From: Vulcanisaeta sp. JCM 16161
GTDB lineage: Archaea > Thermoproteota > Thermoprotei > Thermoproteales > Thermocladiaceae
DNA: 64,000 bases
Direction of reading: 5' to 3'
NCBI RefSeq assembly: GCF_001316285.1
Contig: NZ_BBDO01000010.1
Location: 1 to 64,000, forward strand
The notes below the pieces were generated by a model. The model saw nothing but the letters and a program-made list of their open reading frames with translations. It did no database searches and was not told where the DNA came from. Below, piece by piece: positions 39,632 to 49,546 of the stretch; the first letter of the stretch is position 1; each line of letters opens with the position of its first letter. The translations under genes and the position numbers were made by a program.

Positions 39632-39758
39632 CAGGCGGGTATATTCCTAAGAACCCAAGCCTTAAACCCAGTAATTCATCCCTACTAAAGGACCTATATG
39701 CATGGGCAAGCATATTCCTATTAACGGCAACATCTCTAATCAACTCCCTAACCTCCAT
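39606..39758 (-). CDS. Tiny HEPN-like protein, possibly a truncated HepT
   Basis: 50 residues from ATG 39758. NRNMLAHAYRSFSRDELL has the R-x(3)-LxH-xYR form of the HEPN active site (as in HepT, R-x4-6-H). The usual 60-80 N-terminal residues are missing. The frame is uninterrupted and overlaps the MNT gene, so it could still be translated or could be the remnant of a lost HepT partner. Confidence 0.4.
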   Translation of the reverse strand: MEVRELIRDVAVNRNMLAHAYRSFSRDELLGLRLGFLGIYPPGESIIVVD

Positions 39759-39919
39759 TTAATGATTAGGCATTAAGCAATGAACCGGGAATAAATACTT
39801 TATGAACGTTAATTAGGAAGCTGGTTTGCAGTAATTAATCCTAGTAATTTACGGAGTCCCTTGCTGGGATAAGGTGGTTTTAATGGGCTGATATTAGTCG
39901 AGGCCTTATGTTACTGGAG

Positions 39920-40253
39920 ACGAGGTTAGGTTACTCTCCATTAAATTTAATGCTCTCAATGTCCGTTGAGACTTAGTTAGTAAGGAAGCCTTTGGGGATG
40001 TTGTGATTAGGCATGGAGGCAGGGTCATCGAGTTGAGGAATGTACTCCTACTGAGGCCTAGGCACACAGCATCGAGCAATTCACAATACCGAGGGAAGCC
40101 AGGGAAAAATACGGAATAAAATCATTAGACGAAATCGAAATAATTGCAATAAGTCTAGAACACACCAAGAAGGCCAAGGAGGTTGAGAACTTCACCGAGG
40201 CTAAAAACAAGTGGCCACTAAACATGGACATAACTAAACTACTTGGTGAATAA
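39920..40253 (+). pseudogene. AbrB-type regulator, degraded paralogue of 2950
   Basis: The plus strand encodes KEAFGDVVIRHGGRVIEL, NVLLLRPRHTAS, then, after one missing base near 40081, QFTIPREAREKYGIKSLDE and a 30-residue tail to TAA 40251-40253. The pattern matches the intact gene at 2950 (HTDSRQFTIPREVREAYGI). The N-terminal hairpin is broken by several frame changes and stops around 39955-39985. Because two or more lesions occur, it may be a true relic, though sequencing error is not excluded. Confidence 0.5.
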
Positions 40254-40366
40254 TACTACCATAGGTATTATTTTACTGTAATTACATTAGCTACTTGATT
40301 TACCGTACTCCCATATTTGCATCATTAAGATAAGGAAACATGCTTAAGCTCATGATTGATAATGGA

Positions 40367-41196
40367 TTACTCTATTGATGATATTACTGAATCAATTAGT
40401 AAGTATATGATGTATCCCATTATTGGTGAATATATTAAAGTAGTTATTAGAAGCACGAGCATCGGACTAAGGACAATGGGCCCAAAATATATGGGTCCCA
40501 ATGGTGACAATGTGATTACGATTAGCACAAGCAGTACGGGTAGGAGTAACGCAGCGACTAGGTAAATCTCCATGAATAGGCCGAGCACCTGGGTCGTACT
40601 CCTTAGTTTATTATACCTATTCCTAATTAGATACTCGAGCTTAAGCATCAATATGTCAGCTAGGTTCGCACTGAGTAAGTATGACTCGGCTATTAGGCCG
40701 AAAACCTCGTTATAGGTCCTGGAGGGGACACGGTCCAGGCTCGCCCTAATGGCCGTGAGTATGTCCATGCCGCCCTCCCTAACGTCCCTAAGTATTAGCC
40801 TGAACTCCCTGGCTATGTACGGGTCCCTCTCAATGGTGGCTAGGGTACTGACCAACTCCTCAAGCGTAACCCCACTGGCTACCAGCGGTATCATGACCAT
40901 CAGGTATTCACCAAGTACCTCTCGAAGTGGCTCGACCTCACGTAGACCCTCGCATTGGCATACATGAGCACGGACAGGTAATCAATCAATAATACAATAA
41001 TTACCATGAGCAATGCATTCCTCACCGTACTCACCAGCGTAAGTGCGTAGGCCACCATTAATGCCACAATGATTATTGGAGTGTACGTAGCTATCACGGC
41101 TACGAAGTCCCTATTAAAGCCATAACCGCTGAGTAGGTAGAGCCTATTGACGTAATTACTAACCCAGCGCCTATAAACCGTCAATGGATTAATCAA
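40367..41196 (-). CDS. Type IV pilus/TadC-like membrane platform protein (T2SSF type), frameshifted
   Basis: About 275 residues. N-terminal half has paired membrane helices (VAVIATYTPIIIVALMVAYA, ALLMVIIVLLIDYLSVLM) and the second half a T2SSF helical domain (TLEELVSTLATIERD, GMDILTAIRASLDRV, FGLIAESYLLS) then two more helices. The frame shifts near 40905, where ERYLVN should enter YLMVMIPLVASG. Its start overlaps the ATPase gene by 4 bases. Role: inner membrane platform of an archaeal pilus assembly machine. Confidence 0.7.
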
Positions 41197-42652
41197 GGCA
41201 ACTCACCGCTAATCACGGCCCTATAGGTCCTCTCGGGATCAACGTAGTAATTCCTAGTAACCCTAAACACGGCATCAGGTGACCTAAACCCGTACCTCGC
41301 CATGGCGTCCAAGACCTCAACCCTCCTCCTAAGCTCCCTATCAACCTCCTCCTGAGACGCCCTACCTGCCCTAATGAGGTCAGCGATTAAGGCGCTATCG
41401 CTTAATTTAACTAGGGCATCCCTATCCTTACTCCACCTGAACAGTGTATTAACCCTCAAGCCACCCCTAGTAATATCCAACAACTCGCTAATGTCAATAA
41501 CACGTCTAACAACCCTATCACCCAGCTTAACCCTATTAATCATTATGAATATATTAGCCAGCGGTATTAGGGCAGGGGGCACGCTCATGGGCTTAGACAA
41601 AAGCCTCCTGACGGCAGCGTTAAGTGAACCGGCGTGTATGGTCGCCAAGCCGGTATGACCACTCGCTAATCCCTGGAAGAATACGTAGGCCTCCTCACCC
41701 CTCAACTCACCAACGACTAGGTAATCAGGCCTTATCCTCATTGAAACCTTGACCAGGTCATAAGCTGTAACACTCTGCACATTGGGCGTCTCGGACTCCC
41801 TAACGACTAGTGGTATCCACTGCTCATGCGGAATATTGATCTCCCTGGTGTCCTCGATGGTCACGATCCTAGCCTCAGGTCTTATAAGGAATAACAGGGC
41901 GTTGAGCAGTGTTGTTTTACCTGCGCCAGTGGGCCCGATGATGACCAAGTTTATGCCGTTCTCGAGCATAAACCATAGAGTCGCCATCGCCTCAGCGCTA
42001 ATGATATTATTCATTATTAAATCAACAATGGTTATTGGATTGGACCTGAACTTCCTAATGGTTATTATTGGCCCATGGGGCGCGACATCTCGGAGACTAA
42101 GCTCTACCCTAAGACCTTCGGGCAGTAGGCCCTCGAGTATTGGGTATGCCGAGCTAACGTTCTTACCAACCCTCTGGCTAACCTTCACAATGAGGCTTCC
42201 CAACTCCTCACTGCCTAGGGTGATATTGGTCCTGAGGTGCTCATACCTACTGTGCCACACGTAGACGGGCTTGTTAGGCCCATTAACGTTGACGTCTTCG
42301 ATATACTCATCCCTAATCAGTGGGTCTATCTTGCCATAGCCCACGGTGTCCCGCACCAGGTAGTACATGACACTCCTCAACTCATCATCGCTTAGCCTAA
42401 TTCTCAATTTACTCATTGCCTCATTGACCAATGACCTGAGGTGTTCCTCGATATCGCCGCTCTCGGGCAATGCGCTGCCTGTCTTTATTAATTCCCTGGT
42501 CCTCATGAGCACCCTATTGGCGTTGTCGCTCAGTGTCGGTTCAATAACGTTGTATAGATAGAGCCCGTGTCCCTGTCCCTAACAATGAGCACGCCCACTA
42601 ACCCCTTAATGACCTCGTACTCGTCAATTAGCTCAACATCCTCTTTATCCAC
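41193..42652 (-). CDS. Type IV pilus/archaellum-type assembly ATPase (GspE/TadA family), frameshifted at the N terminus
   Basis: About 485 residues. IIGPTGAGKTTLLNAL (Walker A), IVTIEDTREINIPHE, SMRIRPDYLVVGELRGEEA (Walker B), SGHTGLATIHAGS (His box). The N-terminal domain continues upstream of 42512: DKEDVELIDEYEVIKGLVG from GTG 42652 joins LYLYNVIEPTLSDNANRVL after one added base near 42558. TTTAAAAC near 42676 is the probable promoter. Powers pilin assembly with the adjoining platform protein. Confidence 0.85.
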
Positions 42653-42744
42653 GGTTTGTCTTTTTCAATTCTGGGTTTTAAATCCTAATTTTAAAATTTA
42701 GATTTATAACTTAGAAGTAGAATGCATTAAATTAAGGCAATAAC

Positions 42745-43653
42745 ATGAATAGAGAAACGACATTAATATTAGTGGTGATAACAACCATAATAATTACGAT
42801 TACATTATCGTACATACTACTGCCAAAGACATACGTACAGGTGAGTATTGGCAAGTTAACATTGAGCATACCGATACCCTACAGCGTATTAGGTGTCACA
42901 GTAACGGCAATAGCGATAGCCATTGAATTACTACCCCTATCAATAATCGAGTATAGGCTGTGGCGTGTAAATAATGAAATACTCATGGACATGCCCACGA
43001 TAATAAGAATAATAAGAGACGGCTTAAGCTCGGGTCAATCTCTGAGTGGTGTTGCTGAAACGCTAACGAAAGCCGGTAAGGGCAGACTTGGCAGGATAAT
43101 AGCTGAGTCAATCAGAAAGGAAATCATGGGTGTGGCAACAATGAGGGAAGGTCTCACCAAGACATCCAGCGAGTTGGGTAATAATTACCTTGCGATGCTT
43201 GCGGCAATACTCGATACCGCAATAAAGTCAGGGGCAAGGCTCCAGGAGACACTGGACATGGCGTATAAGTCCTTTGAGGACTTAGTAAGTTATTACCTAG
43301 AAAAGGCGAATCAAGTTAAGCCTTACCTAGCTCTAATATACGTAGTCATTGCAATATATATAATACTTGCTGATGTAGTAATTTACCTAATGATGCCAAG
43401 CATAGGTAAAATAACGATAAGCACATCAACTGGCGCGATAGCAGTGCCAACATTGTCCATGATTAATGTGCAACTATTCTCGTCAATTATAATGATAAGT
43501 AGTATTATTCAATCAATAATTGCAGGTGCGATAATCGGGAGAATAGTATATGGGAAATCAACCGTGGGCTTACTACATGCATCTATTCTAATAATTATCA
43601 CAGCCCTAATAAATTACTTAATGTACGTGATAATGTACGTACACATCGTGTGA
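42745..43653 (+). CDS. Second T2SSF-type platform protein of the pilus locus
   Basis: 302 residues, intact. Two N-terminal helices (LVVITTIIITITLSYILL and VLGVTVTAIAIAIELL), the T2SSF domain (IIRIIRDGLSSGQSLSGVAE, RKEIMGVATMREGLTKTSSE), then several helices. Divergent from the ATPase gene; TTTATAAC near 42700 is the probable promoter. The locus thus has two platform proteins, perhaps forming a heterodimer as in Tad systems (TadB/TadC). Confidence 0.75.
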   Translation: MNRETTLILVVITTIIITITLSYILLPKTYVQVSIGKLTLSIPIPYSVLGVTVTAIAIAIELLPLSIIEYRLWRVNNEILMDMPTIIRIIRDGLSSGQSLSGVAETLTKAGKGRLGRIIAESIRKEIMGVATMREGLTKTSSELGNNYLAMLAAILDTAIKSGARLQETLDMAYKSFEDLVSYYLEKANQVKPYLALIYVVIAIYIILADVVIYLMMPSIGKITISTSTGAIAVPTLSMINVQLFSSIIMISSIIQSIIAGAIIGRIVYGKSTVGLLHASILIIITALINYLMYVIMYVHIV

Positions 43654-43710
43654 AGAGATTCGGTGAATTGAAAGATAGGTTTATAAAGAGGGCGTGTGGA
43701 TTAGGAATTG

Positions 43711-44174
43711 ATGGTGCAGAATAGAAATAGTAGAAAAAGCTTGGTATAGAACCAATAGTCGCGGCCATATTACTGATAGTAATAACGGTAGTAGCCGCGG
43801 TACTACTCTACATGTGGTTCAGCGGGTACCTATCAGCAACAACGAGTAAGGTAAGCTCAATGGCGACGCCAGAGCAATTCCAGGTAGTCGCGGCAAGCCT
43901 ATCAATAAGTAAGGGATTAAATGCCTACGTCCAGAACACGGGCTCGGTGACCGTAACCATAACAGGCGTTTACCTACTAAATGCAACGAACGGGAACCTA
44001 ATATGTCAGATACCAATAACCGCAACCTCTATATCACCAGGAGCTACCGTGGATATCACGAATAGTTCAAACTTTGCATCAACATGTAGCGTGACTCCTG
44101 GCACATCCTATGAACTATTATTCGTGACATCAAGCGGCACTAAATATGCAGCATCCGTAGTAGCTTCATCGTAG
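43711..44174 (+). CDS. Archaeal type IV pilin, homopolymer frameshift near the start
   Basis: About 154 residues. After the charged leader, GIEPIVAAILLIVITVVAAV is the class III signal/pilin helix cleaved by the PibD-type peptidase before the hydrophobic stretch. The body is beta-rich with N-x-S/T sites and one Cys pair. ATG 43711 has TTTATAAAG at 43680-43688, 27 nt upstream. One extra A in the A5 run at 43734-43738 joins RKKLGIEPIV. Major pilin candidate. Confidence 0.75.
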
Positions 44175-44229
44175 TCAGACAAATGCATTATGTATTGTTG
44201 GGTAAAAATTAAATCATAAGTGGTTTTCT

Positions 44230-44677
44230 ATGGTTTCCTCCGGCATCAGTGAGGTTGTTGGTGCAACAATACTGCTAGTCATAGCCGTGGCCCTAAGCCT
44301 ACTAATCTTCGGGTACTTCTACGGATACCTGGAGTCACTTGGCTACTCACTGGCAAATGCGCTTGGTGGTTCCTGCGAGTTCTCGATAATGAGTACGGCA
44401 TTCAACACCACGGGCTCCTCAATAACCTCAGTAGGCATAGCCTATACAACTATGGTAATAAGCCGTGCAGTATATCGGGCGTGTACATACTGAATGAGTC
44501 AACCATATACCCAGTGTCCGTGGCGAGTAACTGCGTAACAAACCCACTGGTTAGGCTTGGCCCGGGCAGGTAGTTATACTCAATTTTCCAAACCTAAATA
44601 TACCATATAGCACGAATTACCTGGTGAGGGTGGTCTCGTGTGATGGCTTTACGGCTGAGAAGGGACTTGGGCAGTAA
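44230..44677 (+). CDS. Minor pilin-like protein, two frameshifts
   Basis: About 149 residues. N terminus GISEVVGATILLVIAVALSL is a pilin-type signal helix following a short leader. The frame breaks near 44450 (then LYNYGNKPCSISGVYI) and near 44570 (then GQVVILNFPNLNIPY), ending at TAA 44675-44677. Four Cys suggest disulfides. It overlaps the next gene by 35 bases in a different frame. Confidence 0.6.
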
Positions 44678-46049
44678 GGGCTTGGGGGAGCTTTATGTAA
44701 TGGTGATAATGATCATAATAGTCATAATGGCGCTCACCATAATTTACTCAGTGCTTAACGGCTTCAGTAAATACGTAATGGAAAGACAACAGACGTTGGA
44801 AACTCTCATGAGCATTAAGGTGACTATGTCTCTCAACAGCTTCAACCCAGCCAGTAATAACTACGTAGTAGCTATAAAACTAAGTGGAGCCACACCGCTT
44901 AGTGGTGTCAAGGCGATTTGTAAATACGATACGGGAAATACCCAATACATGCAGTACTGTAACTACGTGGTGATCAGCAACACTATTTACGTGACAGTGC
45001 CAAACACGTTAATCAATGAAGGAATAGGGAATTTAATAATAACGATACCAATGAGTAATGGATTAACACCAAGCATAGACCTCTACAGAGGACCAATAGA
45101 GGTCAGTGTGATAGCACCGTCAGTGGTCTACTTAGGCTCGGTGAGTACGGTGCAAGTAATCGTTTTACTCACGAATAACTCCACAGGTTGGGTAAATGCC
45201 ACGGTAATAGCCAATGTTAATGGAGACACCGTAACAAACAGTACAATATTACCACCAGAAGGCTCAACGGCTGTAGCAATCCCAATTGGTATAACGAGTA
45301 TTGGGACGATGACAGTACCAATAACAGTACTTGTGAATAATTACACGGAGGTAGTACTCCCTGCACAAATAAGTGTGCAACAACCACCGAGCGCCTCAAT
45401 ACCGCTCCCAGCACCATGCCAAAGCCAAAACATGGCATTTGGATATGTAGGAAACGCATCATTAGCAGGATTGCAATATAGTACCTATCCCCAGGGTAGC
45501 TCAAATCCCTACTGGGGAGTCGCGGTGTTTCAGGGCAACTTAGCTGGGGTTCCTAACCCAATATATACGTATGCAATTGAGGAATTTGGATTGCAAAGTT
45601 ATTACGTGGTCATGTATTACTACGACGTCTCCTCCCTAAAAATAAAACCCAGCAATTACCCGCACGTATCTGCTTATTTATACCCCGCGCAATTCGTTGT
45701 TAACGGCACCGTCTTCTTCCTCTTTATTGTAATGAGTAATGGAAAGGCATTAGTCATTTACTGGCCATCAAACACCACAAGCTCCAGCCCATCGGGGAGC
45801 AATGCCATAAGCAACCTGGATAATGCCATACAAAGTCTGCTACCTAATATTAATGGTGTAATCAACATTAGGGGAGGCACGATATTTACGGGCACATGGA
45901 TAAACTATATGCTCACTGTAAGCAACTACATACGGGGCAACCCAACATACCAATACATAGGCTTCGGAATCTACCTACCAAACCCATACCAAGGCTACTA
46001 CAAGTTCCAGGGCGTAGCCTACTGGGACTACATATGTATCGGTAAGTAA
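44643..46049 (+). CDS. Large pilin-like or pilus-tip surface protein
   Basis: About 468 residues, intact. A pilin-like N terminus (GLGELYVMVIMIIIVIMALT) precedes a long beta-rich exported region with many N-x-S/T sites. After residue 250 the sequence turns into a Tyr-rich domain (QGNLAGVPNPIYTYAIEEFG) that could be an adhesin. Last of the pilin genes after 43711 and 44230; ATG 44643 overlaps the preceding gene. Confidence 0.65.
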   Translation: MALRLRRDLGSKGLGELYVMVIMIIIVIMALTIIYSVLNGFSKYVMERQQTLETLMSIKVTMSLNSFNPASNNYVVAIKLSGATPLSGVKAICKYDTGNTQYMQYCNYVVISNTIYVTVPNTLINEGIGNLIITIPMSNGLTPSIDLYRGPIEVSVIAPSVVYLGSVSTVQVIVLLTNNSTGWVNATVIANVNGDTVTNSTILPPEGSTAVAIPIGITSIGTMTVPITVLVNNYTEVVLPAQISVQQPPSASIPLPAPCQSQNMAFGYVGNASLAGLQYSTYPQGSSNPYWGVAVFQGNLAGVPNPIYTYAIEEFGLQSYYVVMYYYDVSSLKIKPSNYPHVSAYLYPAQFVVNGTVFFLFIVMSNGKALVIYWPSNTTSSSPSGSNAISNLDNAIQSLLPNINGVINIRGGTIFTGTWINYMLTVSNYIRGNPTYQYIGFGIYLPNPYQGYYKFQGVAYWDYICIGK

Positions 46050-46218
46050 GGCCCGAACATTGTGTATTCATGGTTCCCTCTTTTCTTTTTACTTTTAATC
46101 TTTTAATAGTATCTAATTAAGACATGAGCAATAAAACAAATATTAATTGGTACACGTGTAAATGTTTTTAATAATATTACACTAAGGTTTATATTCAGTG
46201 TGATAACAAATAGAAACA

Positions 46219-46833
46219 ATGCACTGGCTACTAATAAGGGTAATCAAGGACAGACCCGGCATACTAAATGAGATAACGGCGTCATTACTAAAACAGGGCG
46301 TTAATATAGGGAACGTAATTGGAAACTCATACGCACTAATGCTTAATATAGAGGATCACGTGAGTGAGGCAATCTATGATCTAGGTATTATCAAAGATAT
46401 TGAACCGCTAGGTGTCATAAATCAACCAATAACACCACTAGCCTTCTCCCAAAGGCAGCTCCTCACAGCATTTAAGGCAGTACTGCAGCAGGTAGGTGCG
46501 CAGGAAGTGGAACGAACATTATACAGGCTTGGCTACGAATACGCAAGAGCAATAGTTACAGAAATACCCATGGGAGACCCAATAACGACGATAAGGACAT
46601 ACCTATACACGGCAACGGCATACAACAGACTAATAATAAAAAGCATAGAAATGACGAGAAACGAGGTAAAGATAGAATTCGCAAACCCATTCGACGAAGA
46701 ACTAAACACAGCCTTCACGGAGGGTTACATACACGGATTAGTAAACACGGCACTATCGAGACTCCACACAATTACAATAAGCAAACACAACAACACATAC
46801 ATAGCCATAGCGAAACCATTGCAGTATATTTAA
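46219..46833 (+). CDS. ACT-domain regulatory protein with V4R-like C-terminal part
   Basis: 204 residues, intact. The N terminus WLLIRVIKDRPGILNEITAS is a ligand-binding ACT domain. The C-terminal half (AVLQQVGAQEVERTLYRLGY then EYARAIVTE, FANPFDEELNTAFTEGYIHG) resembles a 4-vinyl-reductase (V4R)-like small-molecule domain. TTTATATT at 46188-46195 lies 28 nt before the ATG. Possibly a sensor linked to amino acid or signal binding; next to pilus genes, but no proof of a functional link. Confidence 0.55.
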   Translation: MHWLLIRVIKDRPGILNEITASLLKQGVNIGNVIGNSYALMLNIEDHVSEAIYDLGIIKDIEPLGVINQPITPLAFSQRQLLTAFKAVLQQVGAQEVERTLYRLGYEYARAIVTEIPMGDPITTIRTYLYTATAYNRLIIKSIEMTRNEVKIEFANPFDEELNTAFTEGYIHGLVNTALSRLHTITISKHNNTYIAIAKPLQYI

Positions 46834-47376
46834 CTGATGGAGAATCCGGTATCTTATAGGGTTCTTGTTTCTAGACTAGTGATTATCAAGCCCTGGCCAG
46901 GTTAATGATGTGGTAAGTCTCGTAAATAAAAATAAGGCATTGTGGAATTAAGAATGAAAGTATTTTTATAGTAAATATGGAAGAGCCAAGAAAAAAAGAT
47001 AATTACGAAGAGTGAATGGGGATTTGGTGAGTTCAGGATGTAAGGACTACGTTAATGAGAGGAGTTTAAACTCATCCTTAATTAACTTAACGTTTTTAAT
47101 ACCCGTTAAGGCGCAATCTTAAGGAATGTGAGTCATAAAGACGAGAAACAGCCTTACTATGGCGCAGGTTCAAGTTTGAGAAGAAACGACTTGCACTCGT
47201 GAGTGCAAGGTTGAGTTATACTTAGGGGCTATTTTTAAGTCCGTGTATAGAATCACGGTAATGACTCTATTCATAATTCATAAAAATAGATAAAAATTCG
47301 ATCTACGAAAGGATCATGAGAGAAGATAAAAGAATCAAAGCAAATAACACCGAAGGTGTTGAGGTAACGACGGCTA
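46834..47376. other. Intergenic stretch with hairpins, no gene recognised
   Basis: 543 bases without a convincing reading frame. A 12-base palindrome GAGTTTAAACTC lies near 47061-47074, TTAACG/CGTTAA form a pair near 47088-47107, and CTTGCACT/AGTGCAAG make an 8-bp stem with a CGTG loop at 47190-47209. The hairpin could be a small RNA element or a transcription terminator for one of the flanking genes. Confidence 0.4.
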
Positions 47377-48807
47377 TCAACTCTGGTAATTAACGTAGAT
47401 AATACCCCAATTAGCCTGTCCAGCACCATTTGTCCCTGCCACACCAAATACGTAGGTGCCACTACCCGGTGGTGTAAAGTAGCCATTTAAACTCAGCGTG
47501 AAACTTGCCGACTGTCCCGTGTTTAGGTCATATGCCGTACCAGTTAATGTATTGGTGCTAGGGTTATAACTCACCGTAATACATATGTAGTCGCCGGGCC
47601 TGGGCTGGAAATAGCCGGTTCCAATACCATCCCAACCGGAGTAAGGGCTACCCAGATTCGGGGATGGACTTGGTCCAACATTCGCAGAAGATCCTTTACG
47701 ATTTGAGGCTATCCAAACATCCCACTGGCCTGGCGCACCACTGGTCGTGTATGCGTATTGCCAGAGTGGGTTCCACTCAATGACTAGGTAGGGTGATGGA
47801 CTTTGCGGGAACATCACGTCACCCTGCACGGGTGATATTGCGAATGTATAGATATTAGATGAGACGTAGGGTATTGAGTAATTGTAACTGCTACTGATTT
47901 GCCATTGGGTGGGTTTTAGGAATAGGTAAATTACGTAGCCATCACCAACGTAGGGATATGCCGGCGAAGTCTGGGGCGTCCCATTATTGGAGTACACGCC
48001 TATCATTGTTATGGTGACTGTACCGCCGCTATAGCTTTCCTGCCAGAACATGGCGCCTGAGGACCAGCTATAGGCTGAGCTAACCATCTTAAGGACAGGC
48101 TGATTAATGCTTGTCGATATATAATACCAGTAGTTATTCGGTGAGCTCGAGGGGCCGTAATATGCGGGCCAGGAGTTTGTAGGATAGTACCCAGTAAATG
48201 GATTACCAAGGTCACCCTGGTAAACATGGGTACATACCACGCCTGTAAGCCATTTAGCAGGTTCATTACGTCTGACGTGGGTGGGTTTATGGTTTCCGCG
48301 AATCCGTAGTAATACGTTACTCCGGTGGTTAGTGAGTAGCTGTACTGGCCGTTGAGCATAATGGTGCTCGTTACGGGACTACTTAGCACGAGCTTTTGTA
48401 TTAGTAGGTTTGTACCTGCCCTTAGGCTTATGCTTCCCTGGCCTGTATATCTGCGTGCCATTTATGTAGTCGTAGCTCACAATTGTATTCGTGCTGAGGG
48501 TCATGGTTATTGTGCCTGCCGTACTCGCATTCAGCACCACAAGCGGCGTGGTCAGTACATAACCACTCGTTGTGCTCATGGTATACGCGGTTAATGTGGA
48601 TGAGAAACCACTAGGTGTTGGGCTCCACGAGGCACAGCCGCATGGGCATGAACCGCTTATTACGGTTATTGGTGAACGAGTTGGCTTAATGTTAATTATT
48701 CCATTGTACTTAAATATCACGTCAGCTATAATGGGTATACATAATAATACTAGTAACAACAGTAGTATAAGAACCATCAATATTGTATTACTCACCCTCA
48801 TAATCAA
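47377..48807 (-). CDS. Secreted surface protein, last gene of an operon, two frameshifts
   Basis: About 475 residues. Signal-like N terminus (LMVLILLLLLVLLCIPIIA) followed by DVIFKYNGIINIKP, which matches the mature start of the protein at 50355 (DVIFVYTGTVNVKP). Breaks near 48445 and 48250 separate three pieces. The C-terminal 280 residues are a Tyr/Ser/Gly-rich domain (YSSG... and GIGTGYFQPRPGDYICITVS), probably a beta-sandwich that binds a surface partner. Likely a cell-surface filament subunit or tip protein. Confidence 0.55.
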
Positions 48808-49546
48808 TCGTCCCCTCAGTAATCACTTGGCTAAACCCGGCCTTAATGAGCTCTAGAATCGCATTTTCAATACCAACGGCTTCTGTACTCGAGTCTTTGC
48901 GAATTATTAAGTTGTCTCCATCTTTAATTAATGCGACATTGCCTACCCTAATCTCGTTATCGTACCTAACATACTTAATGTTAATCCTTCTGAGCATGAG
49001 CTCAACCGTACTTAGTGCATCACGATGCAATACATATCTACGCCTAATGATTAACATCACATCAACATCAAGCCACTTAGCCCCAGTGGCCATATTAAAT
49101 ACTGATAATATAGCCAGGGCCAGGAGTATGTACGTGGGCAGGCCAAGCACTGATGTATGCAGTAAATATACGTATAAGTAACCATTTGGGGTTGGGAACA
49201 CCGCATAGCCTTTAACCTGTAGGTACCTCTGTTGAAATAATATTGTGTCCAGTAGCATCATTAGTGAGAGTACTGCGAAGAAGGCCGAGAGATAGAGCGG
49301 GTACCTTGTCCTACGCCAAATAACCGGTATTAAACCAGCATCTAATGCGAAGAGCCACACAGCGAATACGGTCGGTGGTGGAGCAACGTAATTTAAGCCG
49401 AAGAAGTCCACCAAATAGCCCCAGGGCATTAAGGCTATTGAATAATCCCTACCATAAATTCCATAGGCTGGCATAAAGAACCACGTAACCACAAAGACTA
49501 CGGCAAGCAGTAATTGTAGTAAGACTTCAAGCCTCATGCTAACCAC
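48788..49546 (-). CDS. Polytopic membrane protein of surface operon
   Basis: 252 residues, intact. Four or five N-terminal hydrophobic helices, then a cytosolic C-terminal part of about 80 residues (RHRDALSTVELMLRRI-like, EIRVGNVALIKDGDNLIIRK). Overlaps the downstream surface protein gene by up to 20 bases, and the upstream gene by 8, so all are coupled. Possibly part of export or assembly; the family is not recognised. Confidence 0.5.
   Translation of the reverse strand: MVSMRLEVLLQLLLAVVFVVTWFFMPAYGIYGRDYSIALMPWGYLVDFFGLNYVAPPPTVFAVWLFALDAGLIPVIWRRTRYPLYLSAFFAVLSLMMLLDTILFQQRYLQVKGYAVFPTPNGYLYVYLLHTSVLGLPTYILLALAILSVFNMATGAKWLDVDVMLIIRRRYVLHRDALSTVELMLRRINIKYVRYDNEIRVGNVALIKDGDNLIIRKDSSTEAVGIENAILELIKAGFSQVITEGTIDYEGE

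Noticed and set aside
47160..47185. tRNA T-arm-like GGTTCAAG
   Set aside because: No acceptor, anticodon or D arms could be arranged around it.
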